Positions 8,481-17,500 of a stretch of 64,000 nt of DNA are shown piece by piece. Numbering within the stretch: position 1 is the stretch's first letter; every line of letters begins with the position of its first letter. The notes beneath the pieces are model-generated. The model saw only the letters and a list, made by a program, of their open reading frames with translations. It was not told where the DNA came from and ran no database searches. The stretch comes from Pacificispira spongiicola (lineage in GTDB: Bacteria; Pseudomonadota; Alphaproteobacteria; UBA8366; Aestuariispiraceae), in the NCBI RefSeq assembly GCF_012926505.1, contig NZ_JABBNT010000002.1, positions 744,001 through 808,000 on the forward strand, written 5' to 3'. The position numbers and the translations under genes were made by a program.

Positions 8481-9373
8481 TGCTGTTTCCCGGTTTCAGG
8501 GAAGAGAGGATTTCGGTCAGCCATGATTTCGGCACCGATATCGCGCTGCATGTCCGCATCGGCGGAAACGGGCCGCCGTTGCTGCTACTGCACGGCTATC
8601 CGCAAACCGGGGCGATGTGGCACCGGATCGCGCCGCAATTGGCGGAACGCTTCACCGTGATCGTGCCGGACTTGCGCGGCTACGGCGCGTCGGCGAAACC
8701 GGACAGCGATGCGGCGCATCTCCCCTATTCCAAACGCGCCATGGCCGCCGACATGGCCGCCCTGATGCGTCGGTTGGGTTATGACCAATTCCAGGTCGCC
8801 GGCCACGACCGGGGCGCGCGGGTGACGCATCGGCTTTCCCTCGATTACCCGGATCGTGTGACTAGGGCCGCCGTTCTTGACATCGTGCCGACACGAATCT
8901 TGTTCGCAACGGCGACGCGGTCGGTCGCGATGGCTTATTACCACTGGTATTTCCTGGCGCAGCCCGCGCCCTATCCGGAAACACTGATCGGCGCGGATCC
9001 GATCTATTACTTCCGCTACACTGTCGGCGGGTTGAGCCAATCGGGGACCGGCTTCTTCGATCCGATCGCCCAGGCCGAATACGAAGCGGCTTTCGCCGAT
9101 CCTGCCGTGATCCATGCATCCTGCGAAGACTATCGGGCCGCCGCGACGATCGATCTCGACCATGACGACGCGGATATCGAAACGCCTGTCCAATGCCCCC
9201 TTCTGGTTCTGTGGGGAGAACATGCACCGATGCACAAACATTACGACGTGCTGGGAACCTGGAAGGAACGCGCCCGCAACGCTCAGGGTCACCCGGTCGA
9301 GGCGGGTCATTTCCTGGCGGAGGAAAACCCCGACGCGACCCTCGCGGCGCTGCTCGATTTCTTCGACGTTTAG
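8480..9373 (+). CDS. Alpha/beta hydrolase, haloacetate (fluoroacetate) dehalogenase type
   Basis: This 297-residue alpha/beta hydrolase carries the full active-site set known from fluoroacetate dehalogenases: nucleophile Asp110 followed by Arg111 and Arg114 (GHDRGAR), acid Asp134 (VLDIVP), halide-binding His155-Trp156 (YYHWYF) and Tyr218 (EDYRA), and catalytic His277 (EAGHFL). From memory, the numbering is nearly identical to the characterised enzyme (D110, D134, H155, W156, Y219, H280). The start at 8480 overlaps the permease stop; a longer frame back to 8237 only re-reads that gene. Its stop overlaps that of the convergent clpP. An Asp nucleophile instead of Ser argues against esterase or epoxide-hydrolase activity, though the latter also uses Asp. 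Confidence 0.9.
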   Translation: MLFPGFREERISVSHDFGTDIALHVRIGGNGPPLLLLHGYPQTGAMWHRIAPQLAERFTVIVPDLRGYGASAKPDSDAAHLPYSKRAMAADMAALMRRLGYDQFQVAGHDRGARVTHRLSLDYPDRVTRAAVLDIVPTRILFATATRSVAMAYYHWYFLAQPAPYPETLIGADPIYYFRYTVGGLSQSGTGFFDPIAQAEYEAAFADPAVIHASCEDYRAAATIDLDHDDADIETPVQCPLLVLWGEHAPMHKHYDVLGTWKERARNAQGHPVEAGHFLAEENPDATLAALLDFFDV

Positions 9374-9984
9374 GGCGCGCCGCCCTCAATCTCTCGCTCT
9401 TTTAGAATCCGGTCGATCAATCCCCATTCCAGGGCCTCTTCCGACGTCATGAAACGGTCGCGGTCCATGGCCCGCTCGAATTCCTCGTAAGAGCGTCCGC
9501 AATGTTCGGCATAGAGCCGCGTCATGCGCTGCTTGACCCGCAACGTCTCTTCGGCGTGGATCAGGATATCCGACGCTTGGCCTTGATAGCCGCCCAACGG
9601 CTGATGGATGTGAACGCTGGCATTGGGCAGTGCCGCCCGATGCCCCGCTTCCCCCGCCATCAGAAGGAACGATCCCATCGACCTTGCCGTCCCCATGCAC
9701 AACGTATGCACCGGCGAGCGGATATAGCGCATCGTGTCGTAGATCGCGAGGCCGCTGGTCACGACCCCGCCCGGCGAGTTGATGTAGAAACCTATCGGCT
9801 TGTTGGGATTTTCCGCCTCCAGAAACAGGAACTGCGCGCAGATCAGCGCGGATACCGTATCGTTCACCTCCCCGTTCAGGAAGACGATCCGCTCCCGCAG
9901 CAGCCGCGAATAGATATCGAAAGACCGTTCCCCCCGGCTGGATTGTTCGACCACCATGGGGACGAGTTGCATCGCTTCGCGCAT
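9370..9984 (-). CDS. clpP: ClpP-type ATP-dependent protease subunit, probable paralogue
   Basis: ClpP subunits form the barrel protease that degrades proteins unfolded by ClpX or ClpA. This 204-residue protein has the catalytic triad Ser102 (ARSMGSF), His127 (HIHQP) and Asp176 (RDRF), and the handle pattern [18 protein letters not shown] stands before the start. Unlike the main clpP, it is not next to tig, clpX or lon, but 46 bases downstream of an ArsR/SRPBCC pair on the same strand. The context suggests an accessory paralogue, possibly cotranscribed with that regulator. Ser102 is preceded by Arg where most ClpPs have Ala. Its stop overlaps the stop of the convergent dehalogenase gene. Confidence 0.9.
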   Translation of the reverse strand: MREAMQLVPMVVEQSSRGERSFDIYSRLLRERIVFLNGEVNDTVSALICAQFLFLEAENPNKPIGFYINSPGGVVTSGLAIYDTMRYIRSPVHTLCMGTARSMGSFLLMAGEAGHRAALPNASVHIHQPLGGYQGQASDILIHAEETLRVKQRMTRLYAEHCGRSYEEFERAMDRDRFMTSEEALEWGLIDRILKEREIEGGAP

Positions 9985-10030
9985 CGGCGAATTCCTTTCG
10001 TGATGGAATTTTTTGAGGGCGGTCGCCGCG

Positions 10031-10390
10031 TCAGGCGGCGAGCATCATCACCGGGCCGTTATTGTTGGCGGCAGCCTTCGGTGCGGTCACGACCCGGACA
10101 TCCGTCAGATCATGAACGATCCGCAGCATTGTACCGCCGCCTTCCGCCGGATCGACCGTGAAGGTCACGAGGCTTTCCAAGAATGGCGGTTCCGCGTCCC
10201 GCATCCTGTACCGAACCTGACGTCCCGGCGTCAAAATGGACGGGGCGGGGTCCGCCAGCGTATCCGTCGGCAGCCAATTCTTTCGGAAGTCGCGGATACT
10301 GAGCGCGCGCCAGACCTTTTGCGGCGGCGCGTCGAGTTCGTATTCGAACTCCAGCCCGATGGGGTGCGTCTTCGTCTCTTTGTCGGTCAT
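10031..10390 (-). CDS. SRPBCC / AHSA1-like domain protein
   Basis: This 119-residue protein is a single SRPBCC (START-like) domain of the activator-of-Hsp90-ATPase-homologue type. Visible are the opening strand [18 protein letters not shown], the W-x-P turn (NWLP) and a C-terminal helix. The start at 10390 overlaps the arsR stop (ATGA), so both are translated together; a longer frame to 10465 re-reads arsR. ArsR-SRPBCC pairs are common and the SRPBCC partner probably binds a small hydrophobic ligand, but no specific function is known from sequence. Confidence 0.82.
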   Translation of the reverse strand: MTDKETKTHPIGLEFEYELDAPPQKVWRALSIRDFRKNWLPTDTLADPAPSILTPGRQVRYRMRDAEPPFLESLVTFTVDPAEGGGTMLRIVHDLTDVRVVTAPKAAANNNGPVMMLAA

Positions 10391-10701
10391 TGGTCCATAT
10401 CCTTCAGCAGGGTTTTCAAGGCGTCGATGCGCTCGGGCCAGAAGGCACGATATTTCGACAGCCAATGCGCCACGACATTCAGCCCGGCGGGGTCGACCTG
10501 ATAATTCACGAAACGCCCCTGCCGTTCTTCCTTAACCAGCCGCGCATTGCGCAATACAGACAGGTGCTGGGACATCGCCGGTTGGCTGATTTCCATACCC
10601 TCGCGCAGACTGCTGGCATTCATTGCACCGGATGCCAGCTTGTCGAAAATCGCGCGGCGGGTCGGATCGGCCAAGGCCTTGAAGATATCGTTCTCTATCA
10701 T
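10387..10701 (-). CDS. ArsR/SmtB-type winged-helix repressor
   Basis: This 104-residue protein is a compact winged-helix repressor: DIFKALADPTRRAIFDKLA at the start, the recognition helix EISQPAMSQHLSVLRNARLV and the wing RQGRFVNYQVD. The metal-binding ELCVCDL motif of arsenic sensors is absent, so it is not a metal sensor of that class; it belongs to the subgroup paired with SRPBCC proteins. The ATG at 10701 was chosen over the GTG at 10719 because the latter lies inside a likely operator. No Shine-Dalgarno sequence is evident, so the transcript may be leaderless. Probably autoregulatory. Confidence 0.88.
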   Translation of the reverse strand: MIENDIFKALADPTRRAIFDKLASGAMNASSLREGMEISQPAMSQHLSVLRNARLVKEERQGRFVNYQVDPAGLNVVAHWLSKYRAFWPERIDALKTLLKDMDQ

Positions 10702-10707
10702 GACAAC

Positions 10708-10736
10708 ACATAAGCACACACTTATGCATTGAGCAA
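10708..10736 (-). promoter_or_regulatory. Promoter with overlapping ArsR-type operator
   Basis: Read on the minus strand, TTGCTC (10736-10731) and TTATGT (10713-10708) are separated by 17 bases and fit -35 and -10 boxes. The inverted repeat CATAAG-N6-CTTATG (10709-10726) covers the spacer and the -10 box. A start of transcription six or seven bases after the -10 would fall on the A of the arsR ATG, consistent with a leaderless mRNA. Binding here would block RNA polymerase, the usual ArsR mechanism. Confidence 0.5.
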
Positions 10737-10786
10737 GACGGATTCGACGGATGGAGTCAGGTTCTACGGGTTGACTTAGGGCGACG

Positions 10787-11455
10787 TCAGGAAATCGGCA
10801 GACCGCGTTCCAGCATGTACCACTCCGCCGGATTCCGGCCGAACGGATTCATGATATGAGTTTTATAGGCTTGGCGTTGTTGAAGGCGGCTGTAGAAAGC
10901 CTCGATATTCGGCAAGGACGGTCGCTCGATCGGCATGTTGAAATACCGATACAGCACCGCCCCGATCGGAATGTCCGCGATGGTTAGCCGATCCCCGACG
11001 ATGAACTCCCGTCCGTTCAGATGGGCGTCCAATATCTTCAGGCTTTTCCCCAAACTTTCGGCCTGACGGGCAATCGCGGCGGCGTCTCGTTTCGGCGGCT
11101 CCGTCCGGATGGTGGAAAAGAATATCGCCGATGCCTGCAATGCGAAAACGTTGCGGTGCCAATCCATCCATTGTTCGGCATGGGCCAGGTCGGCTTCCGT
11201 TTCCGGCTGCAACCCGCCGACGCCGTGCACCCGCGCCAAATGCCGGACGATGGCATTGGATTCCCACAGGATGAAGCTTCCTTCCTGCAGCACGGGAATT
11301 TGACGGTTCGGGTTCATCTTGACGAAGGCGTCGGTGTCCAACCCGCCGAAAGACCCGCCGACATCCTTGCGTTCATGCGGCAGGCCCAACTCGCCGACCG
11401 CCCACATGACCGGCATGACATTGCTGGAATTCCGTCTGCCCCAAATCGTAATCAT
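10787..11455 (-). CDS. Glutathione S-transferase family protein
   Basis: This 222-residue protein has an N-terminal thioredoxin-like domain (residues 1-80) with the glutathione-site pattern RQIPVLQEG and WESNAIVRHLA, and an all-helical C-terminal domain ending in the N-capping region GDRLTIADIPIGA. It conjugates or handles glutathione adducts in the cytoplasm; the substrate is unknown. An Asn/Ser pair (GRRNSSNVM) occupies the position where catalytic Ser is found in beta/theta-like bacterial enzymes. Its ATG overlaps the glnE stop (ATGA), so it is the downstream gene of a glnE operon. Confidence 0.9.
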   Translation of the reverse strand: MITIWGRRNSSNVMPVMWAVGELGLPHERKDVGGSFGGLDTDAFVKMNPNRQIPVLQEGSFILWESNAIVRHLARVHGVGGLQPETEADLAHAEQWMDWHRNVFALQASAIFFSTIRTEPPKRDAAAIARQAESLGKSLKILDAHLNGREFIVGDRLTIADIPIGAVLYRYFNMPIERPSLPNIEAFYSRLQQRQAYKTHIMNPFGRNPAEWYMLERGLPIS

Positions 11456-14418
11456 GACGCCCCGTCCCCTTCCGTCTTTTTCAATGCGGCCCGGCCCGCT
11501 TCGGCGCGGGATCCGATCAGGTCGCGATAATGCCCATGAACCGCCTTCGCCGCATCCTCAATCGGCCCGGCAAGGTCCGAAAAATCGGTCAGCCCCACCG
11601 CGCGTGCAAGCGCGCGTTTCTGATCTTCCGGCGCGGTTTCCGCATCGAATCCGCCATTCGGGGCCGTCAGCCGGATTACCGCCTGCAACCGCCGCCACAA
11701 GGCCAACGCATCCCGCAGGTCTCTTGCAGTCTGCTGCCCCAGATATCCGTGCTTTTCCAGGCGTTCCAGCGCCTCTCCCGTATTCGGGGACAGGATACCG
11801 GAATTTTCCGACGCATGGGCCAATTGAAGCGTCTGGGCGATGAATTCGACATCGACCAGACCGCCCCGCCGATATTTGATATCCCAGGCCGATTTCGGAG
11901 AAAATTCCCGTTCGATCCTGTCCCGCATGTGATCCACATCGGCGAACAGCTTATCGTGATCACGCTCCTGCACCAGGGCCGCCCGAATGCATTTGGACAG
12001 ACGGGCGCGCAAATCAGGATCGCCATAGACCGGCCGCGCGCGGGTCAGGGCCATGTGCTCCCAGGTCCAGGCCTCCCCATCCGGCAGACGGTAGTAGCTT
12101 TCGAACCCGGAAAATTGGGTGGCCAGCGCCCCGGCCTTCCCCGCCGGGCGCAGCCGGGTGTCCACCTCGTACAGACCGCCCTCGCCCGTTTCCGTTGTGA
12201 TCGCGGTGACGAACCGCTGACACAGGCGCAGGTAATAGACCTGCGGCCCGATCGGCCGCGCTCCGTCGGATTCCGAAACCTCCGGGTCCGTATCGTACAC
12301 GAAGACAAGATCGAGGTCGGACATCGGCAGCAGTTCCCCGCCGCCCAGTTTACCGAAGGCGACGACCGCCAGGGACGAGCCGGGGACATCGCCATGGGCC
12401 TCCCTGAATTCCGTTTGGGTCGCTGGCAGCACAGCCTCCAGCCCCCCTTCCGCCAGCGCGGTATAGGCCGGCCCCACCCGGTCGCCATCCGCAATTCCGC
12501 GCAGAAGATGCACGCCGATGCGGAATTTCCGGTCGTTGGTCCAGCGCCGCACCGCGTCCAGGATATCCTGGTAATCCTGCGACAACCCGATGGCGGTATA
12601 GAGTTCACCATCCTTGTCCGGCGATACGGTTTCCGCCGTCACGGGTTCGAAGAAATCCTCGCTGAGAACGCTATCCAGCAGCACCGGTTTACGCGACAGC
12701 CATTCCGCCAGACGCGGCGCGCTGCCCAGAATTTCCGACACCAAGTCCAACAGCACCGGATAGGCCTGAAACAGAGAGAACAACTGCACCCCGGACGGCA
12801 GCCCCGACAGGAAATTGTCGAACTGCTGAAACGCCTCGTCCGGGTCGGACGTATTGGCGAAGGCCTGCAATAGACGCGGTTTGATTTCGGTCAGGATCTG
12901 GCGGCTGCGGGTGCTGCGCGTCGCACGATAGCGCCCCGTATGCCAGATACGGATACGCCCCGCGACATGGGACGCGTCGCGAAATCCCATGCGGGTTAGG
13001 GTTTCCAGCGTATCCGGGTCGTCGTCGGCCCCGGTAAAGACCAGTGACCCGTCGCCGCCCAGATCCGGCGCTTCCTCAAACAGCCGGGCATAATGTCCGG
13101 CGACGGTTTCCAGCACGGTACGCAGGCGCATACGGAATTGATCGGGATCAGCGAAACCCATGAACCGGGCGACGGCGTCGAATTCCGGTCCCGCCTCCGG
13201 CAGGGTCTGTGTCTGCTGATCCGCGACCATTTGCAGGCGATGTTCCAGGCGCCTCAGGAAACCGTAGGACAGCGTCAAATCCCGCACCGTATCCGGTTCC
13301 GTATGGCCGTTCGCCGCCAGTTGTTCCAGGGCGAGACAGGTTGGTTTGACGCGCATTTCCGGCTGCCGTCCGCCCCAGATCAATTGCTGGGTCTGCGCGA
13401 AAAACTCGATCTCACGGATGCCGCCCCGCCCGATTTTGATATTGTGACCGTCGATGGCGATGGTCGCGCCGCCGCGATGGGCATTGATCTGGCGCTTGAT
13501 TGAATGAATGTCCTGGATCGCCGCGAAATCCAGGTATTTGCGCCAGATGAAGGGCCGGATATGCGTCAGGAACGCCTCTCCCAACTCGATATCTCCAGCG
13601 ACGGGGCGCGCCTTGATCATCGCGGCGCGCTCCCAGTTCTGACCCAGGCTCTCGTAATAGGTTTCGGCGGCCAGGACGCTGATCGCCAGCGGCGTCGCGC
13701 CCGGATCGGGACGCAGCCGCAGATCCGTGCGGAAGACATAGCCGTCGCCGGTGCGTTCATCCATCAGACGCATGACGTTGCGCGTCACCCGGACGAGGTC
13801 CTGACGCAGGCGGTCGGGGTCTTCCGGGTTCAGGCGTTCCGTATCGTACAAAACGATCAGGTCGATATCCGAAGAATAATTCAGTTCCCGCGAGCCGAAC
13901 TTTCCCATGCCCAGGATCACGTAGCCGTCCGTCGCGGTGTCGCCCCGCCACGCGCGCAGGGCATGCCGGACGGATTGTTCCAGCGCCGCTTCCGCCATAT
14001 CGGCCAGCGCACCGGTCAGATCTTCCAAGGGCCAGAGGTTCAGGATATCCGCCACGGCGACGGCCAGCGCGATCTTGCGTTTCGCAACGCGCAGCGCCTT
14101 CATTACCGCCGCATCCCCGGTTTCCCGATCGGTCAGATCGCGCAACCCGTCCAAGGTCGCTTGAACCGCGGTTTTCGGACCGTTCGAGACGATTTCAGCA
14201 AAAAAACCGGTATCGCGCCGGATCAACGACCATAGAAATCCGCTATGGGCGAACATAAATGACAGGAAGTGGCGCCCCTGCTCGGTCTCGCAGAAGGTCC
14301 GAAAAGCGGCCGCCATCGGATGATCGTCGTCCAGATGCGGCAGATCCGGCGTTCCGACATCTTCCGGAAGCGGCAATTCGGCCGTTTTGATTGCCTTGAG
14401 AATGGCGGTGATATCCAT
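11452..14418 (-). CDS. glnE: Bifunctional glutamine synthetase adenylyltransferase/deadenylase
   Basis: GlnE adenylylates and deadenylylates glutamine synthetase in response to PII, matching nitrogen assimilation to supply. The 988-residue protein contains both nucleotidyltransferase domains: the N-terminal adenylyl-removing half with GMGKFGSRELNYSSDIDL and the C-terminal adenylyl-transferase half with AFGKLGGGELLPMSDLDL, each with the paired metal-binding Asp residues, followed by helical GlnD-like PII-uridylyltransferase regions. The start at 14418 gives the expected N-terminus; a further 49 codons upstream are open but look non-coding and include a tandem repeat. GST gene overlaps its stop. 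Length fits the family. Confidence 0.95.
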   Translation of the reverse strand: MDITAILKAIKTAELPLPEDVGTPDLPHLDDDHPMAAAFRTFCETEQGRHFLSFMFAHSGFLWSLIRRDTGFFAEIVSNGPKTAVQATLDGLRDLTDRETGDAAVMKALRVAKRKIALAVAVADILNLWPLEDLTGALADMAEAALEQSVRHALRAWRGDTATDGYVILGMGKFGSRELNYSSDIDLIVLYDTERLNPEDPDRLRQDLVRVTRNVMRLMDERTGDGYVFRTDLRLRPDPGATPLAISVLAAETYYESLGQNWERAAMIKARPVAGDIELGEAFLTHIRPFIWRKYLDFAAIQDIHSIKRQINAHRGGATIAIDGHNIKIGRGGIREIEFFAQTQQLIWGGRQPEMRVKPTCLALEQLAANGHTEPDTVRDLTLSYGFLRRLEHRLQMVADQQTQTLPEAGPEFDAVARFMGFADPDQFRMRLRTVLETVAGHYARLFEEAPDLGGDGSLVFTGADDDPDTLETLTRMGFRDASHVAGRIRIWHTGRYRATRSTRSRQILTEIKPRLLQAFANTSDPDEAFQQFDNFLSGLPSGVQLFSLFQAYPVLLDLVSEILGSAPRLAEWLSRKPVLLDSVLSEDFFEPVTAETVSPDKDGELYTAIGLSQDYQDILDAVRRWTNDRKFRIGVHLLRGIADGDRVGPAYTALAEGGLEAVLPATQTEFREAHGDVPGSSLAVVAFGKLGGGELLPMSDLDLVFVYDTDPEVSESDGARPIGPQVYYLRLCQRFVTAITTETGEGGLYEVDTRLRPAGKAGALATQFSGFESYYRLPDGEAWTWEHMALTRARPVYGDPDLRARLSKCIRAALVQERDHDKLFADVDHMRDRIEREFSPKSAWDIKYRRGGLVDVEFIAQTLQLAHASENSGILSPNTGEALERLEKHGYLGQQTARDLRDALALWRRLQAVIRLTAPNGGFDAETAPEDQKRALARAVGLTDFSDLAGPIEDAAKAVHGHYRDLIGSRAEAGRAALKKTEGDGAS

Positions 14419-14476
14419 AGACTCTATCCTGATTGGACCGGTTCCAAACCTGCGCGAACCGTCTATGATGGTCAAT

Positions 14477-14510
14477 CGAATGAAGAAATCCGGCGAATGA
14501 AGAAATCCGG
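14477..14510. repeat. Tandem 17-bp duplication in the glnE/AsmA divergent promoter region
   Basis: CGAATGAAGAAATCCGG occurs twice head to tail (14477-14493 and 14494-14510) with no mismatch, in the 138-bp gap between the divergent glnE and AsmA-like genes. This looks like a recent slippage duplication; it may change spacing in the promoter region. Confidence 0.85.
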
Positions 14511-14556
14511 CGGGTAACGACCGGTAATTGGTGTGGCGCCGAACGACACAGGCTGA

Positions 14557-17500
14557 ATGACACAAACAAAAAAACGCATTTTGCGGACGGCAATGGAACT
14601 GGGCATCGGCCTGATCGTAGGCTTCGTCCTTCTTGTCATGATCGGCGTCTATCTATTGTCGCGCGGCCCGATCTCCCTCTCCGCACTGACCCCGACACTG
14701 GAAGAAAGCCTGAACCCGGAAGGATCGCCCTTCAAGGTGACGGTCGGCGATACCCGGCTCGTCTGGGGCGGATGGGATCGCGCGATCGACGTCGTCGCCG
14801 CGGACGTGCGGATTGCCAAGGGCAGCGCCCCGCCGCTGGCCGTCCTGCCGGAAGTGTCGGTCGGCCTGTCTTTCAAGGCCCTGCTGCAAGGTAAGGCGCG
14901 GCTTGCCGCGGTGGAGGTCCTGCACCCCACAATCGCGCTTCTACGGTTCCGGGACGGACGGCTGTCCGTCGCAATCGACGAATTCGACGATGACGAGACG
15001 ATATCGGCACAGGATCAGACCGATACGACATGGCTGGAGCTTCCGAAGTCCGACCAGCCGGGCGTCATCCCTCCCGCGATCCTGGACTACCTAATCGGAC
15101 GCCAGGAAATTCAGGGCGTGTTTTCCGACGTGAAGCGGTTCAGCGTCATTGGTGCCGACGTGCGGATTTTCGATTTTTCCGTCGGGGAGTCCCTCAATTT
15201 GACCGATGCCGGTTTCTTCGCCAACCGGTCCGAAGACGGGATGAACGGCACCTTCACCGGGCGGTTGGAAACCACCGGACGGGAAACGACGGTCGGGGCG
15301 ACCCTGACCGTCGACAAATCCGAAGAGCGGATCGCCGCATCGATCGGCATTGGGGAATTGGATACCGAACTGCTGGCCCGATATATCCCGGCGCTTTCCG
15401 ATTTCCTGCCCAATCTTTCCGTTTCCGGTTCCGCCGACACGGTATTCGATTTTAATGGGGAACCGCTGAAGGCCGATGCCGAACTGCGCAGCGCCGCCGG
15501 TTCGGTTTCCGTAACCGCCGTTCCAGGCACGGCCTTTCCTGAAATGTCCCTGGAAGCCGTCCTGGACGGATTGGACATCGCGCAATGGCTGGGCGGATTG
15601 AAAGGCGCGGAAGCCGTCCTGGACTATGCCCCGCGCACGGCGTTGAGCGGCACTACGTCGGTTCGGATCGACAGCGACGGCCGGATAGCGTCGCTGTCCG
15701 CCGCGCTTCACGGCGACGATACCGGCACGATTACCCTGAAGACCGTCCCTCAAGCGAATGGGGACACGAAACTTCGGCTGGTGATATCGGAACTGCGTCC
15801 AGGGCAGGTCGCGCAAACCTCCCCCGCCTTGGGTGATTTGGAATCCGTAACGGTTCCGGTTTCAGGCACCGCGTCGATCACGCTATCACCGGACTGGCAA
15901 CCGATCGCTGCGGATTTGGTCCTTGATCTGGGGGCCGGAACTGTCGCATTCGGCGAGCAGACGCTGCCCCCCGTGGCTCGCGGCAGGATGGAGGCCACCT
16001 ATCGTGCTGATACATCGACCGTAGACTTGCAGGGACTATCGTTGGATTTCGACGGGACGGTCGTTTCCGCATCCGGGATGGCGTCATTGGCCGACAACAC
16101 CGCCGCCATCGCCGTCGATGCGTCGGTTACGAATCTGCCGATGAACCGTCTTTCCGAATTCTGGTTACCGGGGCTTGCCCCCAACCCGCGTGAATGGGTT
16201 CTGGAAAACATCCCGGAAGCCGATGTTCATGAGGCGACGATTGCGATCCGCGCGGGCCTGCCGAGTCTAGACCCGGATGCGATGATCCTGGACGCATTAT
16301 CGGGAACGATCCGGTTCGACAATGCCGAAGTGCATTATTTACGCCCTATGGCGCCGGCCACCGGCGTTTCCGGATTGGCGACTTTCGGTCCGTCCGATTT
16401 CAATATCGATATCCTCTCGGGCGGGCTGGACGATGCCAGCGTCGATGGCGGACGGATCGAAATCAGCAATATCGGCGGCGATGTCGAACGTATCGCCATT
16501 TCCATCGATGTCGACACCCCGTTGCTGACGGCGCTGGAACTTCTGGACACGGAACCGCGACGTTATATTTCCAAGATAGGCTTGGACCCGAAAGGCGTAT
16601 CCGGCCGGGCGAAAGCGACGGTACGTTTCGATTTCCCGCTGCTGCTGGACCTGACCGGCGACCTGATCCAATACGAGTCGGACGCAATCCTGACGAATGT
16701 CTCCGCCCCCAGGGACGATCTGAAAGGTGTCGTCACATCGGATAAGATGGCGCTCACGCTGCGCACCGGCAGTTTGAAACTGGACGGCCCGATCGAAATT
16801 GACGGCGTTCCGGTTCGCACAACCTGGTTGGAAGATTTCAGCGACGGCGCGGATATCGTTCGTCGTTTCGATGTCCAGGCCCGTGCGGCGGTGAAAGAGC
16901 TGAAACGCTTCGACTTGGATATCACCGAATTCGCCAACGGACCGGCGGATGTGGATTTGGTCTATACCGTCGCGGCGAACGGGTCGCAGCGCTTCGAATT
17001 GAAATCGGACCTGACCGATACCGATCTGACGGTCGGTCCGATCGGATTTGAAAAACCTGCCGGCACGGCCAGCAAACTGGCGATGCGGGTCGATATCAAC
17101 CCGAAGGGCGACCTGCGTTTCAGCAACGTCGTACTGGATGGCGGGCGGGACCATCTGCTGAAAGGCAACGTGTCCGGCACCGCAGGTTTCGACACTGTAA
17201 CGACCGCCGCCATCGACGTGGCCCGGTTCGGTCTAACCGACCTGTCCGGGTCCGTTCAACGACAGGCGCAGACGGGCACTTATAAAATCGACCTGTGGGG
17301 GAAGCGTTTGGACGCCGCACCCTTCCTGCATGATGACGACGATCAGCCTCCCCTGACCCCGGAGGCGGCGGTAGAGGAAGACGAAAAAACAGACCCGAAG
17401 CTGCGAATCCGCGCACAGTTCGACGAAATCGTCGACGGCCCGGATCGGCGTGTCCTGGCCCCCAGCCTCGCCATCGATATGGATGGGACGGAACTGCTTA

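Noticed and set aside
11530-12873. 447-codon + strand frame within glnE
   Set aside because: Antisense shadow of glnE, which has both nucleotidyltransferase motifs on the minus strand.
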